This document shows positions 24,958 to 34,253 of a DNA stretch of 64,000 bases, piece after piece. Location: assembly GCA_022239325.1 (NCBI GenBank), contig JAKOGP010000002.1:344862-408861 (forward strand), read 5' to 3'. The position numbers and the translations under genes were made by a program. The stretch comes from Flavobacteriaceae bacterium LSUCC0859. Lineage in GTDB: Bacteria > Bacteroidota > Bacteroidia > Flavobacteriales > Flavobacteriaceae. Within the stretch, counting starts at the first letter, position 1, and every line of letters starts with the position of its first letter. Under the pieces are notes generated by a model. The model was not told where the DNA came from and did not search any database. It saw only the letters and a list, made by a program, of their open reading frames with translations.

Positions 24958-25491
24958 ATGAAAAAATTTATACTATTCCTTCTTATTTGTGGAGCTCAAA
25001 GCCTTTGGTCGCAAGAAAAATACGCCCTAGACAGCAGCAACTCCTTTGTGACTTATGAGGCCAAACATTTTTTGCACGCCTGGGAAGGCACCAATAATAA
25101 TATAAAAGGGCTCTTAACCAAACAAGGTGAAAGTTTTGACCAAATGGCCTTGGTGATGAACGTAACAGACTTTAACAGTAAAAACAGCAGTAGAGACGCC
25201 AACGCTTCTGAAGTTTTGGAGGTCCTGAACTTTCCAAAAATCACCTTTACAGCATCAGAAATCATCAAAGAAAACAATACCCTTCAAATTAAAGGCTCCC
25301 TAAACTTCCACGGGGTAGAAGTTCCAAAAACCATAAGTGCAAATCTTAAAGAAGAGGCCAATACCAGCACGCTTTCTGGAAGCTTTGTATTAAACCTAAA
25401 AGATTTTAACATTAAACTCCCCTCTTTCATGCTTAAAAAAATGGAAGAAACCATCCAAGTGAACTACCTATTTTACTTTAGCGCACTCTAA
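24958..25491 (+). CDS. YceI-family periplasmic protein
   Basis: A 177-residue exported lipocalin-like beta barrel of the YceI family, which binds polyisoprenoids such as ubiquinone-like quinones and amphiphiles. A signal peptide (MKKFILFLLICGAQSLWSQ) is followed by the family pattern SNSFVTYEAKHFLHAWEGTNN, DFNSKNSSRDANASEVLEVLNFPKITFTASEI and GSLNFHGVEVPKTISA. It starts 2 bases after the b561-like gene, in the order seen for YceJ-YceI. Translational coupling is likely. Confidence 0.88.
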   Translation: MKKFILFLLICGAQSLWSQEKYALDSSNSFVTYEAKHFLHAWEGTNNNIKGLLTKQGESFDQMALVMNVTDFNSKNSSRDANASEVLEVLNFPKITFTASEIIKENNTLQIKGSLNFHGVEVPKTISANLKEEANTSTLSGSFVLNLKDFNIKLPSFMLKKMEETIQVNYLFYFSAL

Positions 25492-25557
25492 ACCTATAAA
25501 ATTGTAACATTTTTAAGCTTGCTTCGTTATCTAAAAAACGCATTAAAGCAAACACCT

Positions 25558-26019
25558 ATGAAAAATTTATTAAGCATTCTGTTCTTATTTTTACTACTCG
25601 GGAGTACCGCCAACGCTCAAAGCAGCATAAAAGAAAAGGAAGTCCTAGGCCCATGGAAATTTCACTTAGAACTTTCCAAAGAAATTAACAAAGCCTCCTC
25701 TGATCTCAATTTCTTTGAAAAAATGGTGGCTGGAGCGGTTAGTGGAATTGTAGACACTGCCATGGAACAAATAGACATACAGTTTAACTTTAAAAAGGGG
25801 CAAAAAGTCATTTTAACTATCCACAACAAAGAATTAAACGAGACCAAACAAGAAACCCTACACTGGTTTATAAACGACCAAGGCCAGCTAGAAATAGACG
25901 ATCTAGAAAATGAAAACATAAAAGTGAGCAATGACGGAGTTTGGGTGCTAAGGGGCAATAAATTAGTTGTTTTGGAAGGCAACGAGCTTAAAGAGGGAGT
26001 CTATTTAGAGCGTTTATAG
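25558..26019 (+). CDS. Unrecognised exported protein
   Basis: A 153-residue protein with a clear signal peptide (MKNLLSILFLFLLLGSTANAQ). The mature part is a small beta-rich domain: VLGPWKFHLEL, an amphipathic helix (KMVAGAVSGIVDTAMEQI), then strands IDIQFNFKKGQKVILTI, ETLHWFINDQGQLEIDD and GVWVLRGNKLVVLEG. This resembles the lipocalin-like/META-type small barrels common in Bacteroidota, but I cannot name a family. The ATG at 25558 was preferred because it gives a normal signal peptide; an upstream start at 25519 would add a charged extension. Confidence 0.65.
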   Translation: MKNLLSILFLFLLLGSTANAQSSIKEKEVLGPWKFHLELSKEINKASSDLNFFEKMVAGAVSGIVDTAMEQIDIQFNFKKGQKVILTIHNKELNETKQETLHWFINDQGQLEIDDLENENIKVSNDGVWVLRGNKLVVLEGNELKEGVYLERL

Positions 26020-26046
26020 ATTTTTATTTTTGGCCTCCGGCCCATG
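26014..26046. repeat. Small GGCC-N3-GGCC palindromic repeat, copy 3
   Basis: TTATAGATTTTTATTTTT leads into GGCCTCCGGCC (26032-26042) and CATG. It lies between the convergent exported-protein and CPXCG genes, as copy 1 does between ribE and DUF2007. Confidence 0.55.
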
Positions 26047-26055
26047 CCATACCAA

Positions 26056-26238
26056 TTATTGCCCAATAGGCTGCGCACTAAAAGAAGTGAGTTCAGAGTA
26101 AGAAAGTTCAATAAAAAACTCAATAGGGTTGCAACACACTTCGCAGTCTTCAATAAAATCTTGCTTGGAAATAGAAGGGTCTATGAGCTTTAGTTGCTCC
26201 TCCCAACAGTGCGGGCACTCAAAATAATGTTCTAGCAT
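26056..26238 (-). CDS. CPXCG-motif cysteine-rich protein
   Basis: A 60-residue protein with two cysteine pairs: CPHC at residues 8-11 (FECPHCWEEQ) and CEVC at about 32-35, followed by one more Cys (CEVCCNPIEF). This is the pattern of the 'CPXCG motif-containing' small zinc-ribbon proteins found as single genes in many bacteria. It probably binds one zinc ion. Function is not known and the neighbours give no clue. Confidence 0.8.
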   Translation of the reverse strand: MLEHYFECPHCWEEQLKLIDPSISKQDFIEDCEVCCNPIEFFIELSYSELTSFSAQPIGQ

Positions 26239-26301
26239 TTTTTATTTTAAAAGTAATTCGTTTAAAACTCATACACAATAGGCAAAAAACAATCATCTCA
26301 T

Positions 26302-26328
26302 AAAAAAAGCCCCTTTATAAAGGGGCTT
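26302..26328 (-). terminator. Rho-independent terminator after the fasciclin gene
   Basis: AAGCCCCTTT and AAAGGGGCTT form a 10-bp stem with a run of seven T downstream on the minus strand. It lies about 110 bases past the fasciclin stop. Confidence 0.8.
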
Positions 26329-26436
26329 ATACATTTTTAATTTGGGTAAAGATACTTGCAAAATACCAAGTAAAGTGTCTTGAATTTCATGGTTCCACCT
26401 GACTCATGAAAAAAATATCTAGCAAGGTCTAAAAAA

Positions 26437-26949
26437 TTAGTTGGGCATAATTACTGTGTTAATCACATGAATTACGCCATTGGAACCCATAACATCTGTG
26501 GCAATAATTTCACTGTAATTCCCTTTAGCGTCTTGAATCCAAATTTTACCATCCTTTTGCAAAACAGTAATGTTTTGGCCATTTAGAGTAGGTAGGGTTA
26601 CTTTCCCGTTCCCTTTTTCAAGCGCAGCAACTACATCTGTAGCGGCTAATTTTCCAGACACTACATGATAGGTTAAAATACCCGCTAAAGCAGCTTTATT
26701 TTCTTCCTCTAACAAAGAATTTAAAGTGGCACTGTCCAATTTGCCAAAGGCTGCGTTATTTGGGGCAAAAACCGTAAATGGTCCATCTCCCTGTAATGCA
26801 GAAACAAGATCTGCAGCAGATAATGCCGTAACTAAGGTAGAAAAATCTTCATTTCCCACTGCAACGTCTACAATAGATCCCTGCGCTTTAACCTGAAAGG
26901 AAAAAACAGCACTAAATAACAATACACTTAATACACATAACTTTTTCAT
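26437..26949 (-). CDS. Secreted fasciclin-domain (FAS1) protein
   Basis: A 170-residue exported adhesion-type protein: signal peptide (to about residue 22, ending VKAQ) and a single FAS1 domain. The two conserved boxes are visible: GPFTVFAPNNAAF near residue 56 (H1 box) and NGVIHVINTVIMP at the C-terminus (H2 box), with the central YH motif as TYHVVSG. In bacteria such proteins act in cell-surface adhesion or matrix binding. A -7-like box (TACCTTTA, 26971-26978) is just upstream. Confidence 0.93.
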   Translation of the reverse strand: MKKLCVLSVLLFSAVFSFQVKAQGSIVDVAVGNEDFSTLVTALSAADLVSALQGDGPFTVFAPNNAAFGKLDSATLNSLLEEENKAALAGILTYHVVSGKLAATDVVAALEKGNGKVTLPTLNGQNITVLQKDGKIWIQDAKGNYSEIIATDVMGSNGVIHVINTVIMPN

Positions 26950-27117
26950 AATAATTTTTTTTGATTTGTCTAAAGGTATGTATTAATTGATTTGTTTAAC
27001 TACTTCTCAAAAACTTTAAACAAAATTTAACTTATTGAACGTCAATGTGTTTTTTTCACTCTTTAGCCAAATGTTTAAGAGGAGCATTTAAGAAGTGCTA
27101 AGCGTAATGTAGTGCAT

Positions 27118-27146
27118 AAAAAAACCCTCACTAGGTGTGAAGGTTT
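27118..27146 (-). terminator. Terminator after the tRNA gene
   Basis: On the minus strand AAACCTTCAC and GTGAGGGTTT pair fully (one G-T) around a 5-base loop, followed by T residues. It lies 35 bases past the end of the tRNA. Confidence 0.7.
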
Positions 27147-27180
27147 AATTTTAAAGCCTTTTGAATGACTTTCTCGGTTG

Positions 27181-27254
27181 TGGTCCCACCTGGGCTCGAA
27201 CCAGGGACCACCTGATTATGAGTCAGGTGCTCTAACCAACTGAGCTATAGGACC
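27181..27254 (-). tRNA. tRNA with anticodon CAT (elongator Met or Ile2)
   Basis: A 74-nt cloverleaf: acceptor GGTCCTA/TGGGACC with one G-T pair, D arm GCTC...GAGC, anticodon stem CCTGA/TCAGG with loop CTCATAA, T arm CCTGG-TTCGAGC-CCAGG and discriminator A. CCA is not encoded. The CAT anticodon with no initiator features (the first base pair is formed) means either elongator tRNA-Met or tRNA-Ile2, whose C34 is changed to lysidine by TilS. I cannot decide between them by eye. Confidence 0.93.
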
Positions 27255-27333
27255 CGCATTACTGCGAACCTTTCAGTGAAAGGCGGGTGCAATATTACTA
27301 CTTATTTTTGGGTGTTACAAGAGAAAAATCAAT

Positions 27334-27756
27334 CTATACGTCTTCACATAGCTCCACCAAAGTACCGTGGGTGTCTTTGGGGTGGAGGAAGACAATTTTT
27401 TTTGCATCGGCGCCCGGAACGGGGGCAGAAGATAAAAGGGTAAATCCTTTTTCTTTAAAATGAGACATGCAAGCTTCTATATCCTTTACTGCGTAGGCTA
27501 TATGGTGTATACCCGGACCTCTTTTTGCAATAAATTTAGCAATAGGGCTTTGGGCGTCCGTGGCTGCTAAGAGTTCTATTTTGCTTTCTCCCATCTTAAA
27601 AAACACCGTGTGAACGCCTTGGGAGGCTACTGTTTCCTGTTTGTAGGGTGGGGCGCCAAACAAAGTGGTGTAGGTAGCTATGGCTGGCTCTAATTCTGAG
27701 ACAGCAATACCAATATGTTCTATTTTTTCTAAGCCAAAAGGTAAATTGGAATCCAT
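27334..27756 (-). CDS. mce: Methylmalonyl-CoA epimerase
   Basis: Interconverts (R)- and (S)-methylmalonyl-CoA in propionate metabolism. The 140-residue glyoxalase/VOC-fold protein starts MDSNLPFGLEKIEHIGIAV; an upstream in-frame ATG (27792) would overlap the rbfA promoter. Metal ligands are visible: His in IEHIGIAV, Glu in KIELLAA, His in IHHIAYAV and Glu in TLVELCED. The C-terminal HPKDTHGTLVEL is characteristic. It is divergent from rbfA with 59 bases between starts, an arrangement common in Flavobacteriaceae. Confidence 0.92.
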   Translation of the reverse strand: MDSNLPFGLEKIEHIGIAVSELEPAIATYTTLFGAPPYKQETVASQGVHTVFFKMGESKIELLAATDAQSPIAKFIAKRGPGIHHIAYAVKDIEACMSHFKEKGFTLLSSAPVPGADAKKIVFLHPKDTHGTLVELCEDV

Positions 27757-27803
27757 TTTATAGCAAAAAACACTTGAACTACTAAAGTACACAATATTGT
27801 GCG

Positions 27804-27811
27804 TATTTTTG
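27804..27811 (+). promoter_or_regulatory. -7 box TATTTTTG, apparently leaderless rbfA
   Basis: TATTTTTG matches TAnnTTTG, and only four bases (TCCC) separate it from the rbfA ATG, giving a predicted leader of close to zero bases. Confidence 0.55.
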
Positions 27812-27815
27812 TCCC

Positions 27816-28211
27816 ATGGAAGAAACGCAAAGACAGAAAAAAATAGCAGGGGTCATTCAAAAAGATATGGCAGACGTCTTGCAACGCGCAGCCACAGATG
27901 GCGGCTTAAAGGGTTTGCTCATTTCTGTGAGTAAGGTGAGTGTTACTACAGACCTCTCTATTGCAAAAATCTACCTGAGTATTTTTCCTGAAGACCGTGG
28001 CAAGGAAATGCTTGAGGGCATACAGTCTAACCAGTCCCTAATTAGGCATGAGCTGGCACAGCGCACTAGAAATCAGCTCAGAAGAATGCCACAACTTTTG
28101 TTTTATATAGACGACTCTTTGGCTTATATAGACGGTATTGAAAAATCCTTAAAAGGAGAGAACAACCCCATTAAGGACCCGGACCTTCTAGAAAAAAGAA
28201 AAAAAGCCTAG
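27816..28211 (+). CDS. rbfA: 30S ribosome-binding factor A
   Basis: A 131-residue KH-type RNA-binding protein needed for late 16S rRNA maturation and cold adaptation. It shows the family's helix QRQKKIAGVIQKDMADVLQR, the SVSKVSVTTDLSIAKIYLSIFPED strand pair and RHELAQRTRNQLRRMPQLLFYIDDSLAY. It is followed after 1 base by the FtsX-type permease gene, whose GTG start suggests coupled translation. Confidence 0.93.
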   Translation: MEETQRQKKIAGVIQKDMADVLQRAATDGGLKGLLISVSKVSVTTDLSIAKIYLSIFPEDRGKEMLEGIQSNQSLIRHELAQRTRNQLRRMPQLLFYIDDSLAYIDGIEKSLKGENNPIKDPDLLEKRKKA

Positions 28212-28212
28212 G

Positions 28213-29412
28213 GTGCTGGTCCCCTTTTACATAGCGAAGAGATACCTGCTGGCCAAAAGCTCTCAAAATGCGGTCAATCTCATTAACTATATGACCTTTT
28301 TTGTGGTAGTGGTTGGCGCTGCTTCTCTTTTTATAGTGCTTTCTGGTTTTTCTGGTCTGAAAGAGTTTAGTCTTTCTTTTAGCAATGCCTTTGACCCAGA
28401 TTTAAAAATACAGCCTAAAAGTGGTAAATTTTTTAATATTGGACCTGCACAAGAACAAGCCATTAAGCGCCTAGATGGGCTGGCATTTTACGCTAAGGAG
28501 ATAGAGGAAAAGGTGTACCTCTCTCACAGAGACAAAAGCCAAATTGCCTTTTTAAAGGGAGTAGACTCTTCTTATGATAAAGTTGTTGGCGTAGACTCCA
28601 TTATCTATTCAGGAATGTGGGATCTGGACCAACATGGTGTTATGGGTATTGGTTTGGCCAATATTTTAAGTGCCAGTATTCAGGACTATTACAGCCCAAT
28701 AAAAATTTTACTCCCAAGACCCTTAAAAAAAAGTGCTGCCCTTGGTTTTGGGAGCAAACCTTATTCGGAAGCCGCCATTTCTCTTAGTGGAGTTTACGCC
28801 ATAGAAGCAGACTTAGACGAGAAATACCTTTTTGTAAGCCTGGAATTTGCGCAGCAATTATTAGAAAAGGACCCCCTAAGTGTGAGTGGGGTAAATGTGA
28901 AGCTAGCCAAAGGCGCCAATGAGGACCTCTTGGCTTTGCAGCTCCATCAAATTTTAAAGGAAGAGGTGATCGTAAAAACTAGGGCCCAGCAAAACAGCAG
29001 CCTGTATAAAATGCTCCAAACAGAAAACCTCGCCACCTACCTCATTTTTACCCTGGTACTCATTATTGCGCTTTTTAATTTAGTGGGGGCCATAATCATG
29101 ATGATTATAGATAAAAAAGAGAATAGCAAAACGCTATTTAGCATGGGATTACACATGAAACAAATAAGGCAGATTTATTTCTTACAAGGGGTGGTGGTTA
29201 CCCTGTTGGGGGGCGCCATTGGTATTGGGGTGGCCAGTGCGCTTATTGGATCTCAAATCCTTTTTGGCTGGCTTAAAATTTCACCCTCTTTGCCTTATCC
29301 GGTGAGCTTTGAAGCCTTTAATTTTTTTGTAGTGATGGGCACCATTAGTGTCCTGGGTATTTTAGCCTCTTGGATAGCAAGCCTTAGGGTAAATAAAAAT
29401 TTACTAAAATAA
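28213..29412 (+). CDS. FtsX/LolE-type ABC transporter permease
   Basis: A 399-residue membrane protein with four helices: one near residues 25-45, then a periplasmic domain of about 230 residues, then three at about 275-300, 325-345 and 370-390. The MacB/FtsX layout and the LKAGxxxxxL-like helices match the LolE/LolC lipoprotein-releasing permease family. The start is GTG, 1 base after the rbfA stop, with no other start in reach. No ATPase gene is adjacent, so the partner LolD-like subunit must be elsewhere. The pair rbfA-permease is conserved in flavobacteria. Confidence 0.85.
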   Translation: MLVPFYIAKRYLLAKSSQNAVNLINYMTFFVVVVGAASLFIVLSGFSGLKEFSLSFSNAFDPDLKIQPKSGKFFNIGPAQEQAIKRLDGLAFYAKEIEEKVYLSHRDKSQIAFLKGVDSSYDKVVGVDSIIYSGMWDLDQHGVMGIGLANILSASIQDYYSPIKILLPRPLKKSAALGFGSKPYSEAAISLSGVYAIEADLDEKYLFVSLEFAQQLLEKDPLSVSGVNVKLAKGANEDLLALQLHQILKEEVIVKTRAQQNSSLYKMLQTENLATYLIFTLVLIIALFNLVGAIIMMIIDKKENSKTLFSMGLHMKQIRQIYFLQGVVVTLLGGAIGIGVASALIGSQILFGWLKISPSLPYPVSFEAFNFFVVMGTISVLGILASWIASLRVNKNLLK

Positions 29413-29457
29413 CAGGGGGCTTTTAATTGTGGGGTAGCTAATTAACAGCTCTTGGTT

Positions 29458-30450
29458 TTATACAAATTGATGGTCTCCAAAAACTTCTAAAGCTTCTTCA
29501 AAGGCTGCAAAGACGTCCTTAGAATGGTCAGAGGTTACCATCTTCATTCGCAATTCTTTAAAATTGGGAATCCCTTTAAAATAGTTGGTGTAGTGGCGTC
29601 TGGTTTCAAAGACTCCTAATTTTTCTCCCTTCCAATCAATGGCCATTTGAAGGTGTCTTCTGGCGGCTTCTACGCGGGCCTCCATAGTAGGGGGTGCGGC
29701 ATGGGTTCCGGTTTTAAAAAAGTGTTTTACCTCATTAAAAAACCAAGGATTTCCTATACTGGCGCGGCCAATCATTGCGCCATCTAAACCGTACTCATCT
29801 CTCATTTTAACAGCCATTTCTGGACTATCTACATCTCCATTCCCAAAAACAGGAATGTGCATGCGAGGGTTGTTTTTTACTTGGGCAATGGGACCCCAGT
29901 CTGCCTGGCCTTTATACATCTGAACGCGGGTACGTCCGTGAATAGAAATAGCGGCAATTCCCACGTCTTGCAAACGCTCTGCCACCTCAACAATTTTAAT
30001 GCTGTCTGAGTCCCACCCCAATCTGGTTTTAACGGTTACAGGAAGTTTGGTGTGCTTTACCATGGCTTCTGTAAGAGAGACCATGAGCGGAATATCTCTG
30101 AGAATTCCTGCCCCAGCATTTTTACAAACTACTTTTTTAACCGGGCAACCAAAGTTAATGTCTATAATGTCTGGTTTGGAGGCCTCCACAATTTCTATGG
30201 CTTGTAACATAGAATCTAATTCTGCTCCAAAAATCTGAATGCCAACTGGGCGCTCTTTTTCATAAATATCCAGCTTCATGGTGCTCTTGGCGGCGTCTCT
30301 GATGAGGCCCTCAGAAGAAATAAATTCTGTATATACCACGTCTGCCCCCTGCTCCTTGCACAGGGCTCTAAAAGGCGGGTCGCTCACGTCCTCCATAGGA
30401 GCGAGCAGCAAAGGAAAGTCTGGTAATTCAATATCTCCAATACGCGGCAT
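29458..30450 (-). CDS. dusB: tRNA-dihydrouridine synthase B
   Basis: An FMN-dependent enzyme that reduces specific uridines in the D loop of tRNA. The TIM-barrel part holds the FMN and substrate motifs LLAPMEDVSDPPFR, DINFGCPVKKVVCKNAGAGIL (catalytic Cys), VKTRLGWD, ISIHGRTRVQMYKG and IPVFGNGDVDSPE. The ATG at 30450 (MPRIGDIELP) was chosen over a GTG two codons upstream. It gives 330 residues, normal for DusB. It is divergent from lepA, and a TATCTTTG box precedes it. Confidence 0.93.
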   Translation of the reverse strand: MPRIGDIELPDFPLLLAPMEDVSDPPFRALCKEQGADVVYTEFISSEGLIRDAAKSTMKLDIYEKERPVGIQIFGAELDSMLQAIEIVEASKPDIIDINFGCPVKKVVCKNAGAGILRDIPLMVSLTEAMVKHTKLPVTVKTRLGWDSDSIKIVEVAERLQDVGIAAISIHGRTRVQMYKGQADWGPIAQVKNNPRMHIPVFGNGDVDSPEMAVKMRDEYGLDGAMIGRASIGNPWFFNEVKHFFKTGTHAAPPTMEARVEAARRHLQMAIDWKGEKLGVFETRRHYTNYFKGIPNFKELRMKMVTSDHSKDVFAAFEEALEVFGDHQFV

Positions 30451-30475
30451 AGGCACACAATTAAATTTCTAGATG

Positions 30476-30483
30476 CAAAGATA
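30476..30483 (-). promoter_or_regulatory. -7 box TATCTTTG for dusB
   Basis: Minus-strand TATCTTTG is an exact consensus match, 25 bases before the chosen ATG of dusB. Confidence 0.6.
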
Positions 30484-30527
30484 GCTAAGACGCAAGGGAA
30501 CACAATGGTTTGGTGTTATTTTTAGAC

Positions 30528-30535
30528 TATATTTG
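30528..30535 (+). promoter_or_regulatory. -7 box TATATTTG for lepA
   Basis: TATATTTG is an exact TAnnTTTG match 22 bases before the lepA ATG. It lies inside a longer open frame and shows that the upstream start at 30510 is not used. Confidence 0.55.
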
Positions 30536-30557
30536 CAGCACAATAGGCCCTATACGC

Positions 30558-32354
30558 ATGAAAAACATCCGAAACTTCTGTATTATTGCTCACATAGACC
30601 ACGGAAAAAGCACCCTAGCAGACCGTTTGTTAGACTTTACTGGGGCGGTGACCGAGCGCGAAAAACAAAACCAGCTTCTAGATAGCATGGATTTGGAAAG
30701 AGAGCGCGGCATTACCATTAAGAGCCACGCCATTCAAATGGAATATACCAGAGGGGGAGAGACTTATGTTTTAAACCTAATAGACACGCCGGGTCACGTA
30801 GATTTTTCCTACGAAGTTTCCAGATCTATAGCCGCCTGTGAAGGAGCGCTACTTATTGTAGACGCCGCACAAAGCATTCAAGCACAAACTATTTCTAATT
30901 TATACTTGGCCCTGGAAAACGATTTAGAAATCATTCCAGTTCTTAATAAAGTAGACCTTCCCTCTGCCAACCCAGAAGAAGTAACAGATGACATTGTAGA
31001 TCTATTGGGCTGTAAGGCAGAAGAAGTTATTCCAGCCTCTGCTAAAACAGGCCTTGGTATAGAGGCTATTTTAGACGCCATTATAGATAGAATTCCTGCG
31101 CCGGTTGGAGAGCTAAATGAGCCCTTACAGGCCCTGATATTTGACTCTGTTTACAACCCTTTTAGAGGGGTAGAAACCTATTTTAGAGTCATCAATGGAG
31201 AAATTAAAAAAGGCCAAAAGATAAAGTTTGTCGCCACAGGAAAACACTATTTTGCAGACGAGGTGGGAACCCTAAAACTCACCCAACAAGTGAAGCAAAG
31301 TGTTAAGGCAGGAGACGTTGGTTATCTCATTACCGGAATAAAAGAAGCCAAAGAGGTAAAGGTGGGAGACACCATTACAGACGCAGCCAACCCTACGACC
31401 AAGCCCATTGGGGGATTTGAAGACGTGAAGCCTATGGTATTTGCAGGAATTTACCCAGTAGACACGGAAGACTATGAAGAACTTAGGGCCTCTATGGAAA
31501 AATTGCAGCTCAATGACGCCTCCTTGGTTTTTGTACCAGAAAGCTCTGCTGCACTAGGCTTTGGATTTCGCTGTGGTTTCTTGGGTATGCTCCATATGGA
31601 AATTATTCAAGAGCGCTTAGAACGTGAGTTTGAAATGACGGTAATCACTACGGTGCCTAACGTAAGCTACCACGCCTTTACCCGCAAAAACACAGAGGAA
31701 GTTGTCATAGTAAACAATCCATCAGACCTACCAGACCCCTCTACACTAGACCGCGTAGAGGAGCCGTATATTAAAGCCACCATCATTACCAAATCCGACT
31801 TTGTAGGTAATGTCATGTCTTTATGTATAGATAAGCGTGGGATTATTACCAATCAGACCTATTTAACTACAGACCGAGTGGAGCTTAGTTTTGACATGCC
31901 GCTTGCAGAAATTGTATTTGATTTCTATGACAGATTAAAGACGGTCTCCAAGGGTTATGCTTCTTTTGACTACAGCCCTATTGGGATGAAGGTCTCTAAG
32001 CTGGTGCGGGTAGACGTCCTTTTAAATGGCCAAGCAGTAGACGCCCTTTCTGCGCTTATTCACGCAGACGCAGCGGTGACCATTGGTAAAAAGATGTGTG
32101 AAAAACTGCGAACCCTTATTCCGAGACAACAGTTTGACATTCCAGTGCAAGCCGCCATTGGTGCTAAAATTATCTCTAGAGAAACCATTAAGGCGCTTAG
32201 AAAAGACGTGACAGCTAAATGTTACGGAGGAGATATCTCCAGAAAGAGAAAGCTTTTAGAAAAGCAGAAAAAAGGGAAAAAACGCATGCGCCAAGTGGGG
32301 AATGTAGAAATCCCACAGGAGGCTTTTATGGCGGTTCTAAAGCTCAACGACTAA
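30558..32354 (+). CDS. lepA: Elongation factor 4 (LepA)
   Basis: A 598-residue translational GTPase that promotes back-translocation and assists 30S assembly. Starting at [20 protein letters not shown] places the G1 motif (AHIDHGKST) at the N-terminus. G3 is [12 protein letters not shown]4 NKVD ([10 protein letters not shown]). The LepA-specific C-terminal domain ends with [21 protein letters not shown] and [10 protein letters not shown]. The longer frame to 30510 runs over the promoter. The last 18 bases overlap the convergent antiporter gene's end. Confidence 0.95.
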   Translation: MKNIRNFCIIAHIDHGKSTLADRLLDFTGAVTEREKQNQLLDSMDLERERGITIKSHAIQMEYTRGGETYVLNLIDTPGHVDFSYEVSRSIAACEGALLIVDAAQSIQAQTISNLYLALENDLEIIPVLNKVDLPSANPEEVTDDIVDLLGCKAEEVIPASAKTGLGIEAILDAIIDRIPAPVGELNEPLQALIFDSVYNPFRGVETYFRVINGEIKKGQKIKFVATGKHYFADEVGTLKLTQQVKQSVKAGDVGYLITGIKEAKEVKVGDTITDAANPTTKPIGGFEDVKPMVFAGIYPVDTEDYEELRASMEKLQLNDASLVFVPESSAALGFGFRCGFLGMLHMEIIQERLEREFEMTVITTVPNVSYHAFTRKNTEEVVIVNNPSDLPDPSTLDRVEEPYIKATIITKSDFVGNVMSLCIDKRGIITNQTYLTTDRVELSFDMPLAEIVFDFYDRLKTVSKGYASFDYSPIGMKVSKLVRVDVLLNGQAVDALSALIHADAAVTIGKKMCEKLRTLIPRQQFDIPVQAAIGAKIISRETIKALRKDVTAKCYGGDISRKRKLLEKQKKGKKRMRQVGNVEIPQEAFMAVLKLND

Positions 32355-34166
32355 GGGTTTTCCTAAATAAACAAGGCGCAGACCAGATTTTTCCTCTTCC
32401 TTGTTTGGATCGTAAGACGGAATGATTTTTAAATCCCCATCTTTACTTTTTAAGAAAAGAGGCACACTATCTGCTGCCTTGGTAGCTGCAGCAATAATCT
32501 TCTTGTAATGGGCTTGGTCTTCAATAGCAAGCTCTAAAACCTGAGGGAAAAGTCTGGCGGTTTCTTCTAAGGCTATAAAATCGTCTTCACTAGAAAAGAG
32601 ACTTTGTTTGTTCTTAAGGCTGCTATTGCCTTTTTCAGAGGCGTGAATGAGTCTAAAAGCACCATTTTCTCCAAATTGATCTCCAAAACGCTCCAACGCA
32701 AAGGCGTTAATGTCTGCATTTCCAGTGAGGGCCATGAGGTAGCCCACGTCGTTAAGTTCTAGATTGTCTGCTAAATTGTCTGCGTATATATTAGCCGTAA
32801 ACGCCTCCAATCCTAAGGCCTTGGCTTTGGCAATATTGGTTTCATTACTATCTATGAGCACCACATGTCTTTTGTGGTCTTGAAGGTATTTGGCAATAAG
32901 CCTAGAAGCGGGAGCAGCACCAACAATAAGTATGCCCTCAGATTTTTTTAGAAATACGCCTAACCATTTGGCCACCAAACGTGCTGTGGTGGCGTTTAAA
33001 AGAACGGTTCCCAGTACCACCATAAACACCAAAGGAGTAATGTATTCTGCGCCTGCGGTGCCGTTTGCTACCAATTTTGATCCAAATAAAGAAGCAATCC
33101 CTGCAGCGACAATTCCCCTGGGACCAACCCAACCAATAAAGAATTTTTCTTTGAGACTCAATGTGGCGCCAGCACTACTTAAAAATACACCTAAAGGCCT
33201 AACAATTAGAATGATGGCCCCAAATAACATGGCGGTTCGCCAATCGTATAAAAGCATAAGTTGGTCTATGGTTATATTGGCTGCCAAGAGTATAAATAAT
33301 ATAGAGATGAGCAATACGCTCAAAGACTCTTTAAAGTAAAGCAACTCTTTTAAGTTGGGAAGATTAATATTCCCCATCACCATTCCCATTACCACTACAG
33401 CCAGCAGGCCAGACTCGTGGGCAAACAGATCTGAGGTTACAAAAACCAGCAAAACCATGGACAAAGAAGCCACATTGAGTAAATAGTGTGGAATAAATTT
33501 TTTCTTGATCACAAAAACCAGGGCGTGGGCAAAGGTGAATCCAAAACTAAAGCCAAATAAAAGAATCTTTCCAAATGCAATAAGAGCAGTTTGGGTAAAG
33601 GCCTGGCCACCCTCTACACTAATAAACTCATAGACCAATACAGCAACTAAAGCACCTATAGGGTCTATGAGAATACCTTCCCATTTTAAAATAGCAGAGA
33701 CTTCTTTTTTAAGGGGTATATTTCTCAAAATGGGGGTAATCACGGTGGGTCCCGTTACAATAATGAGTGCGGCAAACAAAAATGAAAGCGGCCAAGAAAG
33801 TTCAAAAATAAAATGCGTTGCCATTCCCGCTCCAAAGAAGGTTACCGTAGAGCCTAAGGTAATGAGCTTAGAAATCACCGGGCCAGTAGTGGCAATTTCT
33901 GAGCGCTTTAAAGTAAGCCCACCCTCAAAGAGAATAATACTAATAGCGAGAGACACAAAATAATACAAGCCATCTCCAGGGAAAAGTCCTTTAGTGCCAT
34001 TCCAAATAGGCTCTATAATTTTAGCGCCGTCTTCGGTGTAAAGAGTGGCTATAGGTCCAACGAGCAAGCCAATGAGAATGAGCGGTAAAATAGCGGGGAG
34101 CTTTAACCTCCATGCCATCCACTGAGCCACAATTCCTAAAATAATAATTCCTGCAAGTTCAATCAT
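32337..34166 (-). CDS. Cation:proton antiporter with RCK/TrkA-N domain
   Basis: A 609-residue CPA-type antiporter. About 13 hydrophobic helices (residues 1-390) hold the family phrases [37 protein letters not shown] and [16 protein letters not shown]; the Asp in IDPIG is the expected cation-binding residue. A cytoplasmic Rossmann-type TrkA-N domain follows ([17 protein letters not shown], near 400). It exchanges Na+ or K+ for protons at the inner membrane. The 3' end overlaps lepA by 18 bases, tail to tail. A TATCTTTG box at 34261-34268 precedes it, far from the ATG (about 95 bases). Confidence 0.9.
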   Translation of the reverse strand: MIELAGIIILGIVAQWMAWRLKLPAILPLILIGLLVGPIATLYTEDGAKIIEPIWNGTKGLFPGDGLYYFVSLAISIILFEGGLTLKRSEIATTGPVISKLITLGSTVTFFGAGMATHFIFELSWPLSFLFAALIIVTGPTVITPILRNIPLKKEVSAILKWEGILIDPIGALVAVLVYEFISVEGGQAFTQTALIAFGKILLFGFSFGFTFAHALVFVIKKKFIPHYLLNVASLSMVLLVFVTSDLFAHESGLLAVVVMGMVMGNINLPNLKELLYFKESLSVLLISILFILLAANITIDQLMLLYDWRTAMLFGAIILIVRPLGVFLSSAGATLSLKEKFFIGWVGPRGIVAAGIASLFGSKLVANGTAGAEYITPLVFMVVLGTVLLNATTARLVAKWLGVFLKKSEGILIVGAAPASRLIAKYLQDHKRHVVLIDSNETNIAKAKALGLEAFTANIYADNLADNLELNDVGYLMALTGNADINAFALERFGDQFGENGAFRLIHASEKGNSSLKNKQSLFSSEDDFIALEETARLFPQVLELAIEDQAHYKKIIAAATKAADSVPLFLKSKDGDLKIIPSYDPNKEEEKSGLRLVYLGKPLVVEL

Positions 34167-34253
34167 AGTTTGCTATAATAAAGGCATATCATGCGTCTGA
34201 AAGTTGAATTTAGGATTTTTTTAGCGTTCTTAAGCGCTCGATTTAGTTATTTT

